DNA of 7,894 nt from Eubacterium sp. (GCA_017616955.1 JAFZXD010000044.1:1-7894); one strand, 5' to 3'; positions 1 to 5,751 are shown, counted from the stretch's first letter. Translations and numbers: made by a program. Notes: generated by a model not told the origin, from the letters alone.

Positions 1-268
1 CAAGCATCTTAAGGGTGAAGAGACATCAACAAACCCTGTTGCAACAATCTTTGCATGGACAGGCGCTCTCAGAAAGAGAGGAGAACTTGATGGAAATAAC
101 GAGCTTATGGCATTTGCAGATAAGCTTGAGAAGGCTACTATCGATACTATCGAAGGTGGTACTATGACTAAGGACCTTGCTCTTATCACTGAGCTTGAGA
201 ATGTTACAACTCTTAATACTCAGGACTTCATCAAGGCTATCAGAACAACACTTGAGTCAGAGATGTAA
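1..268 (+). CDS. icd: NADP-dependent isocitrate dehydrogenase, C-terminal 88 residues (5' end outside window)
   Basis: Only the 3' end of the gene is present, read in the frame whose first complete codon is at 2 and ending with TAA at 266-268. The enzyme oxidatively decarboxylates isocitrate to 2-oxoglutarate with NADP in the cytosol, feeding glutamate synthesis. The visible segment contains [17 protein letters not shown], which closely matches the NADP-contacting C-terminal part of eukaryotic-type (IDH1-like) isocitrate dehydrogenases. It is followed by the family's [16 protein letters not shown] segment. This points to the IDH1-like homodimeric subfamily rather than the E. coli Icd type. 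Codons are dominated by CTT, GCT, ACT and AAG, unlike the next gene, which suggests high expression. No terminator is visible before the downstream kinase 42 nt away, so read-through is possible. Identification is from remembered family sequence and is firm for the family. Confidence 0.93.
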   Translation, partial: KHLKGEETSTNPVATIFAWTGALRKRGELDGNNELMAFADKLEKATIDTIEGGTMTKDLALITELENVTTLNTQDFIKAIRTTLESEM

Positions 269-286
269 TAGGTAACAGAAGACGGA

Positions 287-298
287 TATACGCGTATA
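287..298. promoter_or_regulatory. 12-bp perfect palindrome between icd and the ROK kinase
   Basis: The sequence TATACGCGTATA is its own reverse complement. It lies in the 42-nt gap between icd and the kinase, 3 nt before the kinase ribosome-binding site. It could be a small operator or a weak hairpin influencing translation of the kinase. Nothing else in the window shares the motif, so a regulatory role is only a possibility. Confidence 0.2.
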
Positions 299-310
299 AC
301 GGAGAAGACT

Positions 311-1180
311 ATGCTGTATGGTGCTATAGAAGCTGGTGGCACGAAGATGATATGTGCCGTCGGAGATGAGAATGGATATATCGTAGATAAGACGGTTATT
401 TCCACTACCACGCCCGACGAAACGATGCCGAAGGTTATCGACTACTTTCGAGATAAAGATATAGAGGCACTGGGGATAGCCTGCTTTGGACCGATAGATC
501 TGGATAAAACGTCCGATACTTACGGATATATAGTTGAGACTCCGAAAACTGCCTGGAGATTCTTCAATATAGTGGGTACTATGAAGGATGCACTGGGTGT
601 ACCGATAGGATTTGATACGGACGTGAATGGTTCTCTGCTCGGGGAAGTGACCTGGGGCAGTGCCAAGGGACTGACTGACGCCATATATATAACATTTGGA
701 ACAGGTGTCGGAGCCGGAATACTCTCCGGAGGAAAGCTTGTTCATGGAATGATGCATCCCGAAGCAGGGCATATTAAGCTCGTACCGCTTCCGGGTGATA
801 CATTTCAGGGTATATGTCCTTTTCACGGGACCTGCCTAGAAGGTATGACATCAGGACCTGCTATCCGGGCCAGATGGGGACTGTCAGGTGAAGAACTTGC
901 TGATAGACCTGAAGTATGGGAGATGGAAAGTTCTTATATAGCACAGGGACTTTCGAGTCTGATATGCGTGCTCAGTCCGCAGAAGATAATTCTCGGGGGC
1001 GGAGTTATGCACCGGGAATCGCTTTTTCCGATGATACGCGAGAAAGTTTTGAAGGAACTGAATGGTTACCTCAAGACAAAACAGCTGGATGATATAGATA
1101 ACTACATTGTTCCGGCGGGTCTGAATGATGATCAGGGAATCATGGGAGCTTTGAAACTTGCAATAGATTCTATCGAATAA
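311..1180 (+). CDS. ROK-family sugar kinase, probable fructokinase (GmuE/YdhR-like)
   Basis: Predicted cytosolic ATP-dependent hexose kinase of 289 residues, probably phosphorylating fructose to fructose 6-phosphate. The N-terminus MLYGAIEAGGTKMICAVG carries the phosphate-1 motif (GAIEAGGTK, residues 4-12). The likely catalytic base is Asp104 in DTDVN. GTGVGAG (130-136) is the second phosphate loop and IILGGGVM (226-233) the adenosine motif. Residues His154, Cys169, His172 and Cys175 match the ROK zinc site in the His/Cys-His-Cys arrangement remembered from B. subtilis YdhR/GmuE. Length and motif order resemble that protein throughout (PDETM, PIDLDKTS, HPEAGH, SGPAIRARWG, IVPAGL). The start is supported by GGAG at 301-304, six bases before ATG. 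It is bounded downstream by a hairpin terminator and has no sugar transporter beside it, so the physiological substrate (fructose, mannose or another hexose) is inferred from homology only. Confidence 0.9.
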   Translation: MLYGAIEAGGTKMICAVGDENGYIVDKTVISTTTPDETMPKVIDYFRDKDIEALGIACFGPIDLDKTSDTYGYIVETPKTAWRFFNIVGTMKDALGVPIGFDTDVNGSLLGEVTWGSAKGLTDAIYITFGTGVGAGILSGGKLVHGMMHPEAGHIKLVPLPGDTFQGICPFHGTCLEGMTSGPAIRARWGLSGEELADRPEVWEMESSYIAQGLSSLICVLSPQKIILGGGVMHRESLFPMIREKVLKELNGYLKTKQLDDIDNYIVPAGLNDDQGIMGALKLAIDSIE

Positions 1181-1201
1181 CAGAATCTGATATATTATAT
1201 A

Positions 1202-1245
1202 AAAATGGATGCTTACTGTATGAACAGGCGGCATCCATTTTATAA
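1202..1245 (+). terminator. Intrinsic terminator after the ROK kinase
   Basis: AAAATGGATGC (1202-1212) pairs perfectly with GCATCCATTTT (1231-1241). The 18-nt loop contains an extra CTGT/ACAG helix (1216-1219 with 1224-1227). A T-rich run follows on the 3' side. It begins 21 nt after the kinase stop codon and separates icd-kinase transcription from the MATE promoter. With A runs on the 5' arm, it may also work on the opposite strand. Confidence 0.75.
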
Positions 1246-1285
1246 TTTATGAAAGTGGGTAGATATTTTTTGGTCAAAACTGATA

Positions 1286-1314
1286 TTGAGCTTATATGTA
1301 TTTTTTGATAGAAT
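1286..1314 (+). promoter_or_regulatory. Sigma-A-type promoter for the MATE gene
   Basis: TTGAGC (1286-1291) and TAGAAT (1309-1314) are separated by exactly 17 bp, and the surrounding DNA is T-rich. Transcription would start near 1321, giving a leader of about 36 nt before the ATG at 1357. That agrees with the upstream start codon rather than the internal ATG at 1471. Confidence 0.6.
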
Positions 1315-1356
1315 AGGGCACGCTGATTAAAAGAAAAAGAAAGAGAAAGTGGTAGT

Positions 1357-2808
1357 ATGGGTACTAAAGAAGAAAAAGAGAACGTAGAAGAAACAGTACA
1401 GGAGACAGTACAGGAAGTTAAGGCTAACGTTGAAGAAGCTGAAGAAACCGAGGTACGTGAAGAGAATAAGATGGGAGTTCTTCCTGTTAAGAGACTGATC
1501 ATATCGATGTCTCTTCCGATGATGGTTTCTATGCTTGTTCAGGCCATGTACAATATAGTAGACAGTATATTCGTATCACACGTAAGCGAGGATGCACTGA
1601 CAGCTGTTACGATGGCATTTCCAATGCAGATGCTGATCGTTTCGGTGGGGAGTGGTACCGGTGTTGGTATAAATGCAATCCTGTCGAAAGCTTTGGGAGA
1701 AAAGAAGTATAAGAGAGCGAATAAGGCGGCTAATAATGGTCTGCTTCTGGTGCTTCTCAGTTATATAGTTTTTATTGCAGTCGGAATATTTGTTGCTGAG
1801 CCGTTTATATTCTCTCAGACAAAGCCGGGCGATGAGAATATCGGAAATATGGGAACTGCATATCTGATGATATGTTGTGTTATCTCCGTGGGTGCATTTT
1901 TCCAGATGACATTTGAGAGACTTCTTCAGTCAACCGGTAGAACTCATCTCAGTATGGTTTCACAGATTACCGGTGCAGTGATAAATATCATCTTCGACCC
2001 TATCTTTATATTCGGATACTTTGGAATACCTGCTATGGGTGTTGTAGGTGCGGCATACGCAACTGTTTTGGGACAGTGTGTAGCTGCAGTTCTTGGATGT
2101 ATATTAAATGTTAAATACAATGTTGATATTAAGCTTTCGCTTAAGAAAGTATTTAAGCCTTCATGGAAGACTATTAAGAGAATCTACGCAGTTGGTATAC
2201 CATCTATACTTATGATGGCTATCGGGTCTATCATGTCTTATTCCATGAACCAGATTCTTGTTGTATTTTCAACTACTGCTGTTGCGGTATTCGGTGCATA
2301 CTTCAAGCTTCAGAGCTTTATATTTATGCCTGTATTCGGTCTTAATAATGGGCTTATCCCTGTTCTTGCATATAACTACGGTGCGAGAAAGGCTGATAGA
2401 ATAAAAAAAGCAATTAAGTTTTCAATGGTGCTCGCAATGAGTATAATGGTAGGAGGAATGCTTGTGTTCCTTGCTATTCCGGGTGTGTTGTTAAGAATCT
2501 TTGACGCTTCAAGTGAAATGATCTCAATCGGAACTACAGCACTGAGAATCATCAGTCTGTCATTTCCTATTGCAAGTCTCTGTATTATACTTGGATCAAT
2601 GTTCCAGGCATTTTCAAAGAGTAAGTATTCGCTGGTTGTTTCCATAGGAAGACAGCTTGTAGTACTTATCCCTGCTGCATGGCTCCTGGCTCAGACAGGA
2701 CAGGTGCAGAATGTATGGTGGGCATTTCCTATTGCAGAAATAATGTCACTTCTTCTGTCTTTCTGTTATTATAAGAGAATAAACAGAAAGATAATATCTA
2801 CACTGTAA
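1357..2808 (+). CDS. MATE-family multidrug/cation efflux transporter with acidic N-terminal extension
   Basis: Integral membrane antiporter of 483 residues expected to export organic cations, drugs or metabolites using a Na+ or H+ gradient. The core begins at about residue 39 (KMGVLPVKRLIISMSLPMM) and has the usual two-lobed layout of about 12 membrane segments. The first lobe spans about 45-225 and the second about 270-475. Recognisable landmarks are Asp69 in YNIVDSIFVS, LSKALGEKK (109-117), QSTGR (191-195) and FDPIFIFG (213-220). Residues 1-38 are unusual: 14 of 38 are Glu, and Val10, 14, 18, 21 and 25 are spaced as in an amphipathic helix. ATG at 1357 has only a weak purine-rich ribosome site. 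An internal ATG at 1471 (Met39) would give a typical MATE length. The promoter position favours 1357. The substrate cannot be told from sequence. Confidence 0.92.
   Translation: MGTKEEKENVEETVQETVQEVKANVEEAEETEVREENKMGVLPVKRLIISMSLPMMVSMLVQAMYNIVDSIFVSHVSEDALTAVTMAFPMQMLIVSVGSGTGVGINAILSKALGEKKYKRANKAANNGLLLVLLSYIVFIAVGIFVAEPFIFSQTKPGDENIGNMGTAYLMICCVISVGAFFQMTFERLLQSTGRTHLSMVSQITGAVINIIFDPIFIFGYFGIPAMGVVGAAYATVLGQCVAAVLGCILNVKYNVDIKLSLKKVFKPSWKTIKRIYAVGIPSILMMAIGSIMSYSMNQILVVFSTTAVAVFGAYFKLQSFIFMPVFGLNNGLIPVLAYNYGARKADRIKKAIKFSMVLAMSIMVGGMLVFLAIPGVLLRIFDASSEMISIGTTALRIISLSFPIASLCIILGSMFQAFSKSKYSLVVSIGRQLVVLIPAAWLLAQTGQVQNVWWAFPIAEIMSLLLSFCYYKRINRKIISTL
1393..1416 (+). repeat. 12-bp tandem duplication inside the MATE N-terminal tail
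   Basis: ACAGTACAGGAG (1393-1404) is followed directly by ACAGTACAGGAA (1405-1416), differing only in the last base. It encodes the repeated residues TVQE-TVQE in the acidic tail. It looks like a recent in-frame duplication and suggests that this tail tolerates length change. Confidence 0.7.
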
Positions 2809-2825
2809 GGTTACAGACTGTGACC
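2803..2825 (+). other. Overlapping small palindromes at the MATE stop codon
   Basis: CTGTAA (2803-2808, including the stop codon) and TTACAG (2811-2816) are perfect inverted repeats separated by 2 nt. A competing stem pairs GGTTACA (2809-2815) with TGTGACC (2819-2825) around a 3-nt loop, with one G-T pair. No T-tract follows, so this is not a convincing terminator. The Sel1-like gene 28 nt downstream could be co-transcribed with the MATE gene. Confidence 0.35.
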
Positions 2826-2852
2826 ATAGCATAATCATTAGGAGGTTTAGTT

Positions 2853-3923
2853 ATGAAACTCGAGTTTATGAAAAATGGTTACGATGAAGATCTGAAGGAG
2901 TATAGTGATAACGTACTTGTCAAATGCGGTACATCATCTAAAAGTGCTGAACGAGAGACAATCTGTTTGGCTCAGGCGGGAAATACCGTAGCACAGAACT
3001 TCTATGCGGATATGATCTATAATAAAAAGATCCTCAGAAAGAAGCCGTATAGCGATGCATTTTATTTATATATGCAGGCGGCAGGTATAAGTGTAGATGC
3101 TTCGGGAGAGTGGAAGTGCAGTGGAAAAGCGAATCCTTTGGCATTCTGGTCAGTAGGATACTATCTTGTGAATTATAAACGTGAGAACGTTTTGCTTAAA
3201 TGTGATACGATTACGGAGATTGAAGCACTCAGCATGGATAAAAGACTTTCCATGGCACTTGAGTTTGCTGCGGCATCTATAAGTTATGAGGAAATACCGG
3301 GAGCGGTGAACCTTATAGGAAGAATTCTCTCGGAAGCATCAAAAAGTGATGATCTGTTCGAGACTCTGAAACCGGTCATAGCTGAATGCCTGGTGGGACA
3401 TGAGATACCTGAGTCTTCGGAAGTTATAGAAAGCTGTGATGACCATGAAAAGTGTGCTGAGATCAGTGAATCATTCTTTGTTGCAGCAGCTAAACTCGGT
3501 TATGTATATGCTTGTAACAGTCTTGCTGCAAAAGAAGCGGATCGTATAGTTGCAGGAGTAAAAGACGGATCCGGTTCTGATAAACTGGTTGAAAATATCA
3601 TCAACTATATATGTTATCTCAGGATAGCTGCGGACAGACTGGAACCATATGCTGCCAACAGACTTGGGCTCTTCTATATGAACGGAGAGATAAAAGGAAA
3701 CGGAGGAACCGTGACCTTTAAAGAATATGTGGATCATGCTTTGGCGTATGAGTATTTCAAGAAGGCGACGGTATATCCCGATGCAAATTCTGCATGGGCA
3801 TATCTCAATCTTATGAAGTATTTCCATAAGGACTATGATCTGAATATAGATCTGATGAATGAACATATGGATTATATAAAGACGCTTAGTAGAGAAGTTT
3901 ATGATATAGCGATGGATTTGTAA
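2853..3923 (+). CDS. Divergent Sel1/TPR-like helical repeat protein of unknown function
   Basis: A 356-residue protein with no signal peptide or membrane segment, so probably cytosolic. The start is well supported by AGGAGGT (2840-2846), six bases before ATG. I do not recognise a specific orthologue. Segments resemble Sel1-type repeats with small residues at helix-packing positions: about 42-75 (AGNTVAQNFYADMIY then YLYMQAAG), 207-232 (SFFVAAAKLGYVYACNSLA) and the best one at about 267-315 (AANRLGLFYMNGEI then ALAYEYFKKA). Sel1 and TPR proteins serve as protein-protein scaffolds, which is the most that can be inferred. The repeats are irregular and interrupted by acidic stretches such as 178-206. 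It lies 44 nt after the MATE gene and ends just before the structured element at 3929. It could instead belong to a lineage-specific hypothetical family. Confidence 0.75.
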   Translation: MKLEFMKNGYDEDLKEYSDNVLVKCGTSSKSAERETICLAQAGNTVAQNFYADMIYNKKILRKKPYSDAFYLYMQAAGISVDASGEWKCSGKANPLAFWSVGYYLVNYKRENVLLKCDTITEIEALSMDKRLSMALEFAAASISYEEIPGAVNLIGRILSEASKSDDLFETLKPVIAECLVGHEIPESSEVIESCDDHEKCAEISESFFVAAAKLGYVYACNSLAAKEADRIVAGVKDGSGSDKLVENIINYICYLRIAADRLEPYAANRLGLFYMNGEIKGNGGTVTFKEYVDHALAYEYFKKATVYPDANSAWAYLNLMKYFHKDYDLNIDLMNEHMDYIKTLSREVYDIAMDL

Positions 3924-3928
3924 GTGGC

Positions 3929-4062
3929 TATGCGGAATATGTCCGCGAGACTCTACTTGCGTACGGTGCGGGGCCCCTAGGCTCACTATGCTCTCAGCCA
4001 CTAAAGTGTCTGAATCGCTAAGTGAACAGGCCCGCAACGGTCTCGCGGACATATTCTGCGTA
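3929..4062. repeat. REPIN-like structured intergenic element (134 nt, 23-nt paired ends)
   Basis: Positions 3929-3951 pair with 4040-4062 over all 23 positions, with 21 Watson-Crick pairs and two G-U pairs (3931-4060, 3934-4057). Each arm is also a hairpin alone: GCGGA-ATATG-TCCGC at 3932-3946, and the matching GCGGA/TCTGC at 4045-4059 with one G-U. Within the 88-nt middle, TGCGGGGCC (3967-3975) pairs with GGCCCGCA (4029-4036) with a single bulged G. Further in, TCACT (3983-3987) pairs with AGTGA (4021-4025). It is visibly GC-richer than its surroundings, begins 5 nt after a stop codon, and has no T-tract, so it is not a standard terminator. Two inverted palindromes around a spacer is the layout of REPIN repeats. 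A structured RNA or cis-acting leader of trmL is the alternative. The pairing is certain; the identity is not. Confidence 0.7.
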
Positions 4063-4136
4063 TTCTTAGTGGGTCAAGAACGAGAGAAGATTGCCAGAAA
4101 CATAATGATATATAGATTTATTTTGTAGGAGATTAT

Positions 4137-4673
4137 ATGCTGAATATTGTACTGCACGAACCGGAAATACCTTACAACACTGGAAATATAGGCCGGACGT
4201 GTGTGATCACAGGGACGAGGCTTCATCTTATTCGTCCTTTCGGATTTCTTTTAAATGATAAAATGCTTAAACGTGCAGGTCTTGATTACTGGCATAAGCT
4301 TGATGTTACTGAGCATGATACGGTAGACTGTTTCTATGAGTATATGGAAAAGGAAGCTTCTGAGAAGGAGACTGCTGGTGAGCGAAGGCCGAGACTGTTT
4401 TATGCAACGACTAAGGCTAAACACAGATATTCAGATGTGGAATTTCATGATGGTGATTATATAATGTTCGGAAGAGAAAGTGCAGGAATTCCCGAAGAGA
4501 TTCTGGCAGAGCATCCTGAGGATTGTATCAGAATACCGATGATGCCTGATGAAAGATCGCTGAACCTTTCGAACAGTGCGGCAATCATTCTTTACGAAGC
4601 ACTGAGACAGATGGATTTCCCCGGACTTGAAGATGAAGGGGAACTGCACAGGCTGACATATAAAGATGAATAG
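4137..4673 (+). CDS. trmL: tRNA (cytidine/uridine-34-2'-O)-methyltransferase TrmL
   Basis: SPOUT-superfamily enzyme that uses S-adenosylmethionine to 2'-O-methylate the wobble nucleotide of tRNA-Leu isoacceptors, acting as a cytosolic dimer. The N-terminus MLNIVLHEPEIPYNTGNIGRTC holds motif 1 (Asn14, TGNIGR 15-20). FGRESAGIP (111-119) is motif 2, and IPMMPDERSLNLSNSAAIILYEALRQ (133-158) is motif 3 and the trefoil-knot region that binds cofactor. At 178 residues it is about 20 longer than E. coli TrmL. The extra length is a charged insertion near 70-86 (KEASEKETAGERRPR) and a C-terminal tail. The start has AGGAG (4127-4131), five bases before ATG. The upstream gap is filled by the 3929-4062 element, and the Cys-rich gene follows after 31 nt, probably in the same transcript. 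Confidence 0.93.
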   Translation: MLNIVLHEPEIPYNTGNIGRTCVITGTRLHLIRPFGFLLNDKMLKRAGLDYWHKLDVTEHDTVDCFYEYMEKEASEKETAGERRPRLFYATTKAKHRYSDVEFHDGDYIMFGRESAGIPEEILAEHPEDCIRIPMMPDERSLNLSNSAAIILYEALRQMDFPGLEDEGELHRLTYKDE

Positions 4674-4704
4674 AAGAGATTCTTTGGGTTAAAGGAGGTA
4701 TTTT

Positions 4705-4887
4705 ATGGCTGCAGGACTTTCATGTGATACATGTGCATACTTCACCTATGATGATGAAGAGGAATGCTATGTATGTGATATAGATATAGACGAAGATGAT
4801 TATTCGAGACTGATGGAGGGACATTTCAGAGAATGTCCTTATTATACTAACGGAGATGAATACAGAGTAGTTAGACACCAGATGTAA
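4705..4887 (+). CDS. Small Cys-rich acidic protein, DUF6472-like, 60 residues
   Basis: A real small gene: it has a nearly ideal ribosome site, AAGGAGG (4692-4698), six bases before ATG, and sits 31 nt after trmL. The protein has CDTC (Cys7, Cys10), CYVC (Cys21, Cys24) and a fifth cysteine at Cys44 in ECPYY, with an acidic loop at 16-32. Two CxxC pairs plus a further Cys-Pro suggest a zinc-binding knuckle or possibly an iron-sulfur site, with His40 or His58 as extra potential ligands. I recall similar 55-65-residue proteins in Lachnospiraceae named DUF6472, function unknown. That family name is from memory and unchecked. No signal peptide or membrane segment is visible. Position next to trmL allows a role in tRNA or translation, but this is speculation. 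Confidence 0.8.
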   Translation: MAAGLSCDTCAYFTYDDEEECYVCDIDIDEDDYSRLMEGHFRECPYYTNGDEYRVVRHQM

Positions 4888-4909
4888 ATCAGTGTTACGC
4901 TTCACAGTA

Positions 4910-4976
4910 GATACGAACTATATAATATCTGAATAGACTGCTTGCAGGCTAGATCAGCTATTATATAGTTCGTATC
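4910..4976. repeat. Perfect 17-bp inverted repeat hairpin downstream of the Cys-rich gene
   Basis: GATACGAACTATATAAT (4910-4926) is perfectly complementary to 4960-4976, with a 33-nt loop. In the loop ATCT (4927-4930) pairs with AGAT (4951-4954), and CTGC-TT-GCAG (4938-4947) is a further small palindrome. The stem can be lengthened by CTTCACAG (4900-4907) with CTGCGAAG (4981-4988), 7 of 8 paired, and by TTACG (4895-4899) with CGTAA (4996-5000). No T-tract follows the 3' arm, so it is not a classic terminator, though it begins only 22 nt after the stop codon. Confidence 0.75.
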
Positions 4977-4979
4977 GTA

Positions 4980-4992
4980 CCTGCGAAGCAGG
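4980..4992. repeat. Short hairpin CCTGC-GAA-GCAGG
   Basis: A five-base-pair stem with a GAA loop. It directly follows the 17-bp inverted repeat and shares bases with that repeat's outer extension (4981-4988), so the two folds exclude one another. Its core, CTGCGAAGCAG, differs at one base from that of the hairpin at 5016-5032. Confidence 0.6.
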
Positions 4993-5015
4993 AACCGTAA
5001 AAAACATGAGGGAGG

Positions 5016-5032
5016 TGTCTGCGTAGCAGACA
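5016..5032. repeat. Short hairpin TGTCTGC-GTA-GCAGACA
   Basis: A seven-base-pair perfect stem with a GTA loop. Its core CTGCGTAGCAG (5019-5029) is a near copy of the one at 4981-4991. GAGGGAGG just upstream (5008-5015) resembles a ribosome site but is not followed by a supported gene. Confidence 0.6.
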
Positions 5033-5037
5033 GTAGA

Positions 5038-5091
5038 GCATCGCTTGAGAATTCGTATAAGCTTGCTTAATACGAATTGATAAGCGAGTGC
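5038..5091. repeat. Long interrupted hairpin upstream of rnhA
   Basis: Nested helices can be followed base by base. GCA (5038-5040) pairs with TGC (5089-5091), next to a bulged G at 5088. TCGCTTG (5041-5047) pairs with 5081-5087 with one G-T. After a 2x2 mismatch, AATTCGTAT (5050-5058) pairs perfectly with 5070-5078. AAGC (5059-5062) pairs with GCTT (5065-5068), next to a bulged A. It lies 66 nt before the rnhA start and may affect rnhA expression or belong to a composite repeat with the hairpins before it. The remaining stretch, 5092-5157, shows only A-rich sequence and the rnhA ribosome site. Confidence 0.65.
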
Positions 5092-5157
5092 GTACGTCCC
5101 GAATGGATTTATGATGCTGTGAAGAAAATAAAGAAAACGAATATATGAGGAACTTAC

Positions 5158-5751
5158 ATGGCAGCAAAAAAATATTATGCAGTAAGAGAGGGACGTGTTC
5201 CCGGAATATATAATACTTGGGATGAGTGCAAGGCAAATGTAACCGGATTTTCGGGTGCTGTCTATAAGAGCTTTACAACGATAGAAGAGGCTAAGGCTTT
5301 TATGGGGCAGGGAAAGCCTAAACAGACCCAGGAGTCTGAAGCTGTAGCTTACGTTGACGGAAGTTACAATATTGCCACGAAGGAATATTCTTACGGTATG
5401 CTTATGTATGTGAACGGAGATACATATGAGGCAGCCGAAAGTTTTGATGATCCGGAGATGAGTCAGATGAGAAATGTGGCAGGTGAGATCGAGGGTTCCA
5501 TGCATGCTATGAAGTATTGCCTGGAGAATGGAATCAAGAGCCTGGATATATATTATGACTATGCCGGAATAGAGAAGTGGGCACTTGGAGAATGGAAGAC
5601 CAATAAGGAAGGAACTATAGCTTATAAGAATTATTATGATTCGATAAAAGATAAGCTTGAGGTACATTTCCATAAGGTTAAGGGACATTCGGGAGATGCC
5701 GGAAATGACAGAGCAGATGCACTTGCTAAAAGTGCTTTGGGAATAAGTTAG
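5158..5751 (+). CDS. rnhA: Ribonuclease H1 with N-terminal hybrid-binding domain
   Basis: Cytosolic Mg-dependent endonuclease of 197 residues that cuts the RNA strand of RNA-DNA hybrids, removing primers and R-loops. Residues 1-50 (KKYYAVREGRVPGIYNTWDECKANVTGF, then YKSFTTIEEAKAFM) form the hybrid-binding domain known from eukaryotic and Gram-positive RNase H1. A short linker rich in Gln, Lys and Glu (51-60) leads to the catalytic domain. Its four acidic residues are visible: Asp67 (YVDGSYN), Glu110 (AGEIEG), Asp134 (YYDYAGIEKWA) and Asp184 (GNDRADALA), with the flexible His at 177 (GHSGD). Nothing essential is missing. The start has GAGG (5147-5150) seven bases before ATG. The gene is followed after 22 nt by the asparaginase-like gene, so the two are probably co-transcribed. 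Upstream lies a 270-nt non-coding stretch with several hairpins. Confidence 0.95.
   Translation: MAAKKYYAVREGRVPGIYNTWDECKANVTGFSGAVYKSFTTIEEAKAFMGQGKPKQTQESEAVAYVDGSYNIATKEYSYGMLMYVNGDTYEAAESFDDPEMSQMRNVAGEIEGSMHAMKYCLENGIKSLDIYYDYAGIEKWALGEWKTNKEGTIAYKNYYDSIKDKLEVHFHKVKGHSGDAGNDRADALAKSALGIS

Noticed and set aside
3929..4062. The 23-bp inverted repeat as an ordinary rho-independent terminator for the Sel1-like gene
   Set aside because: The 88-nt internal segment is far too long and the sequence after the 3' arm (TTCTTAGTGG) is not a T-tract.
3929..4062. A MITE with target-site duplication
   Set aside because: TA occurs at both outer ends and AGTGG occurs near both sides, but the TAs pair as part of the arms and the AGTGG copies are unequally spaced (1 nt and 5 nt from the arms). 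No clean duplication can be defined.
4091..4118. TTGCCA...TAGATT as a trmL promoter
   Set aside because: The spacing (16 bp) is acceptable, but transcription would start about 2 nt before the ribosome-binding site, leaving almost no leader. The match to the -10 is poor.
5006..5026. A six-codon reading frame (ATG at 5006, TAG at 5024) near a GGGAGG run
   Set aside because: The purine run lies after, not before, the ATG, and the frame runs into the hairpin at 5016-5032; no sign of a real peptide.
4888..5157. Known riboswitch, T-box, tRNA or small self-cleaving ribozyme in either structured gap
   Set aside because: I looked for the T-box AGGGTGG core, tRNA T-loop and hammerhead CTGATGA/GAAA and found none in this gap or in 3924-4136. 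Other known families could be missed without a covariance search.
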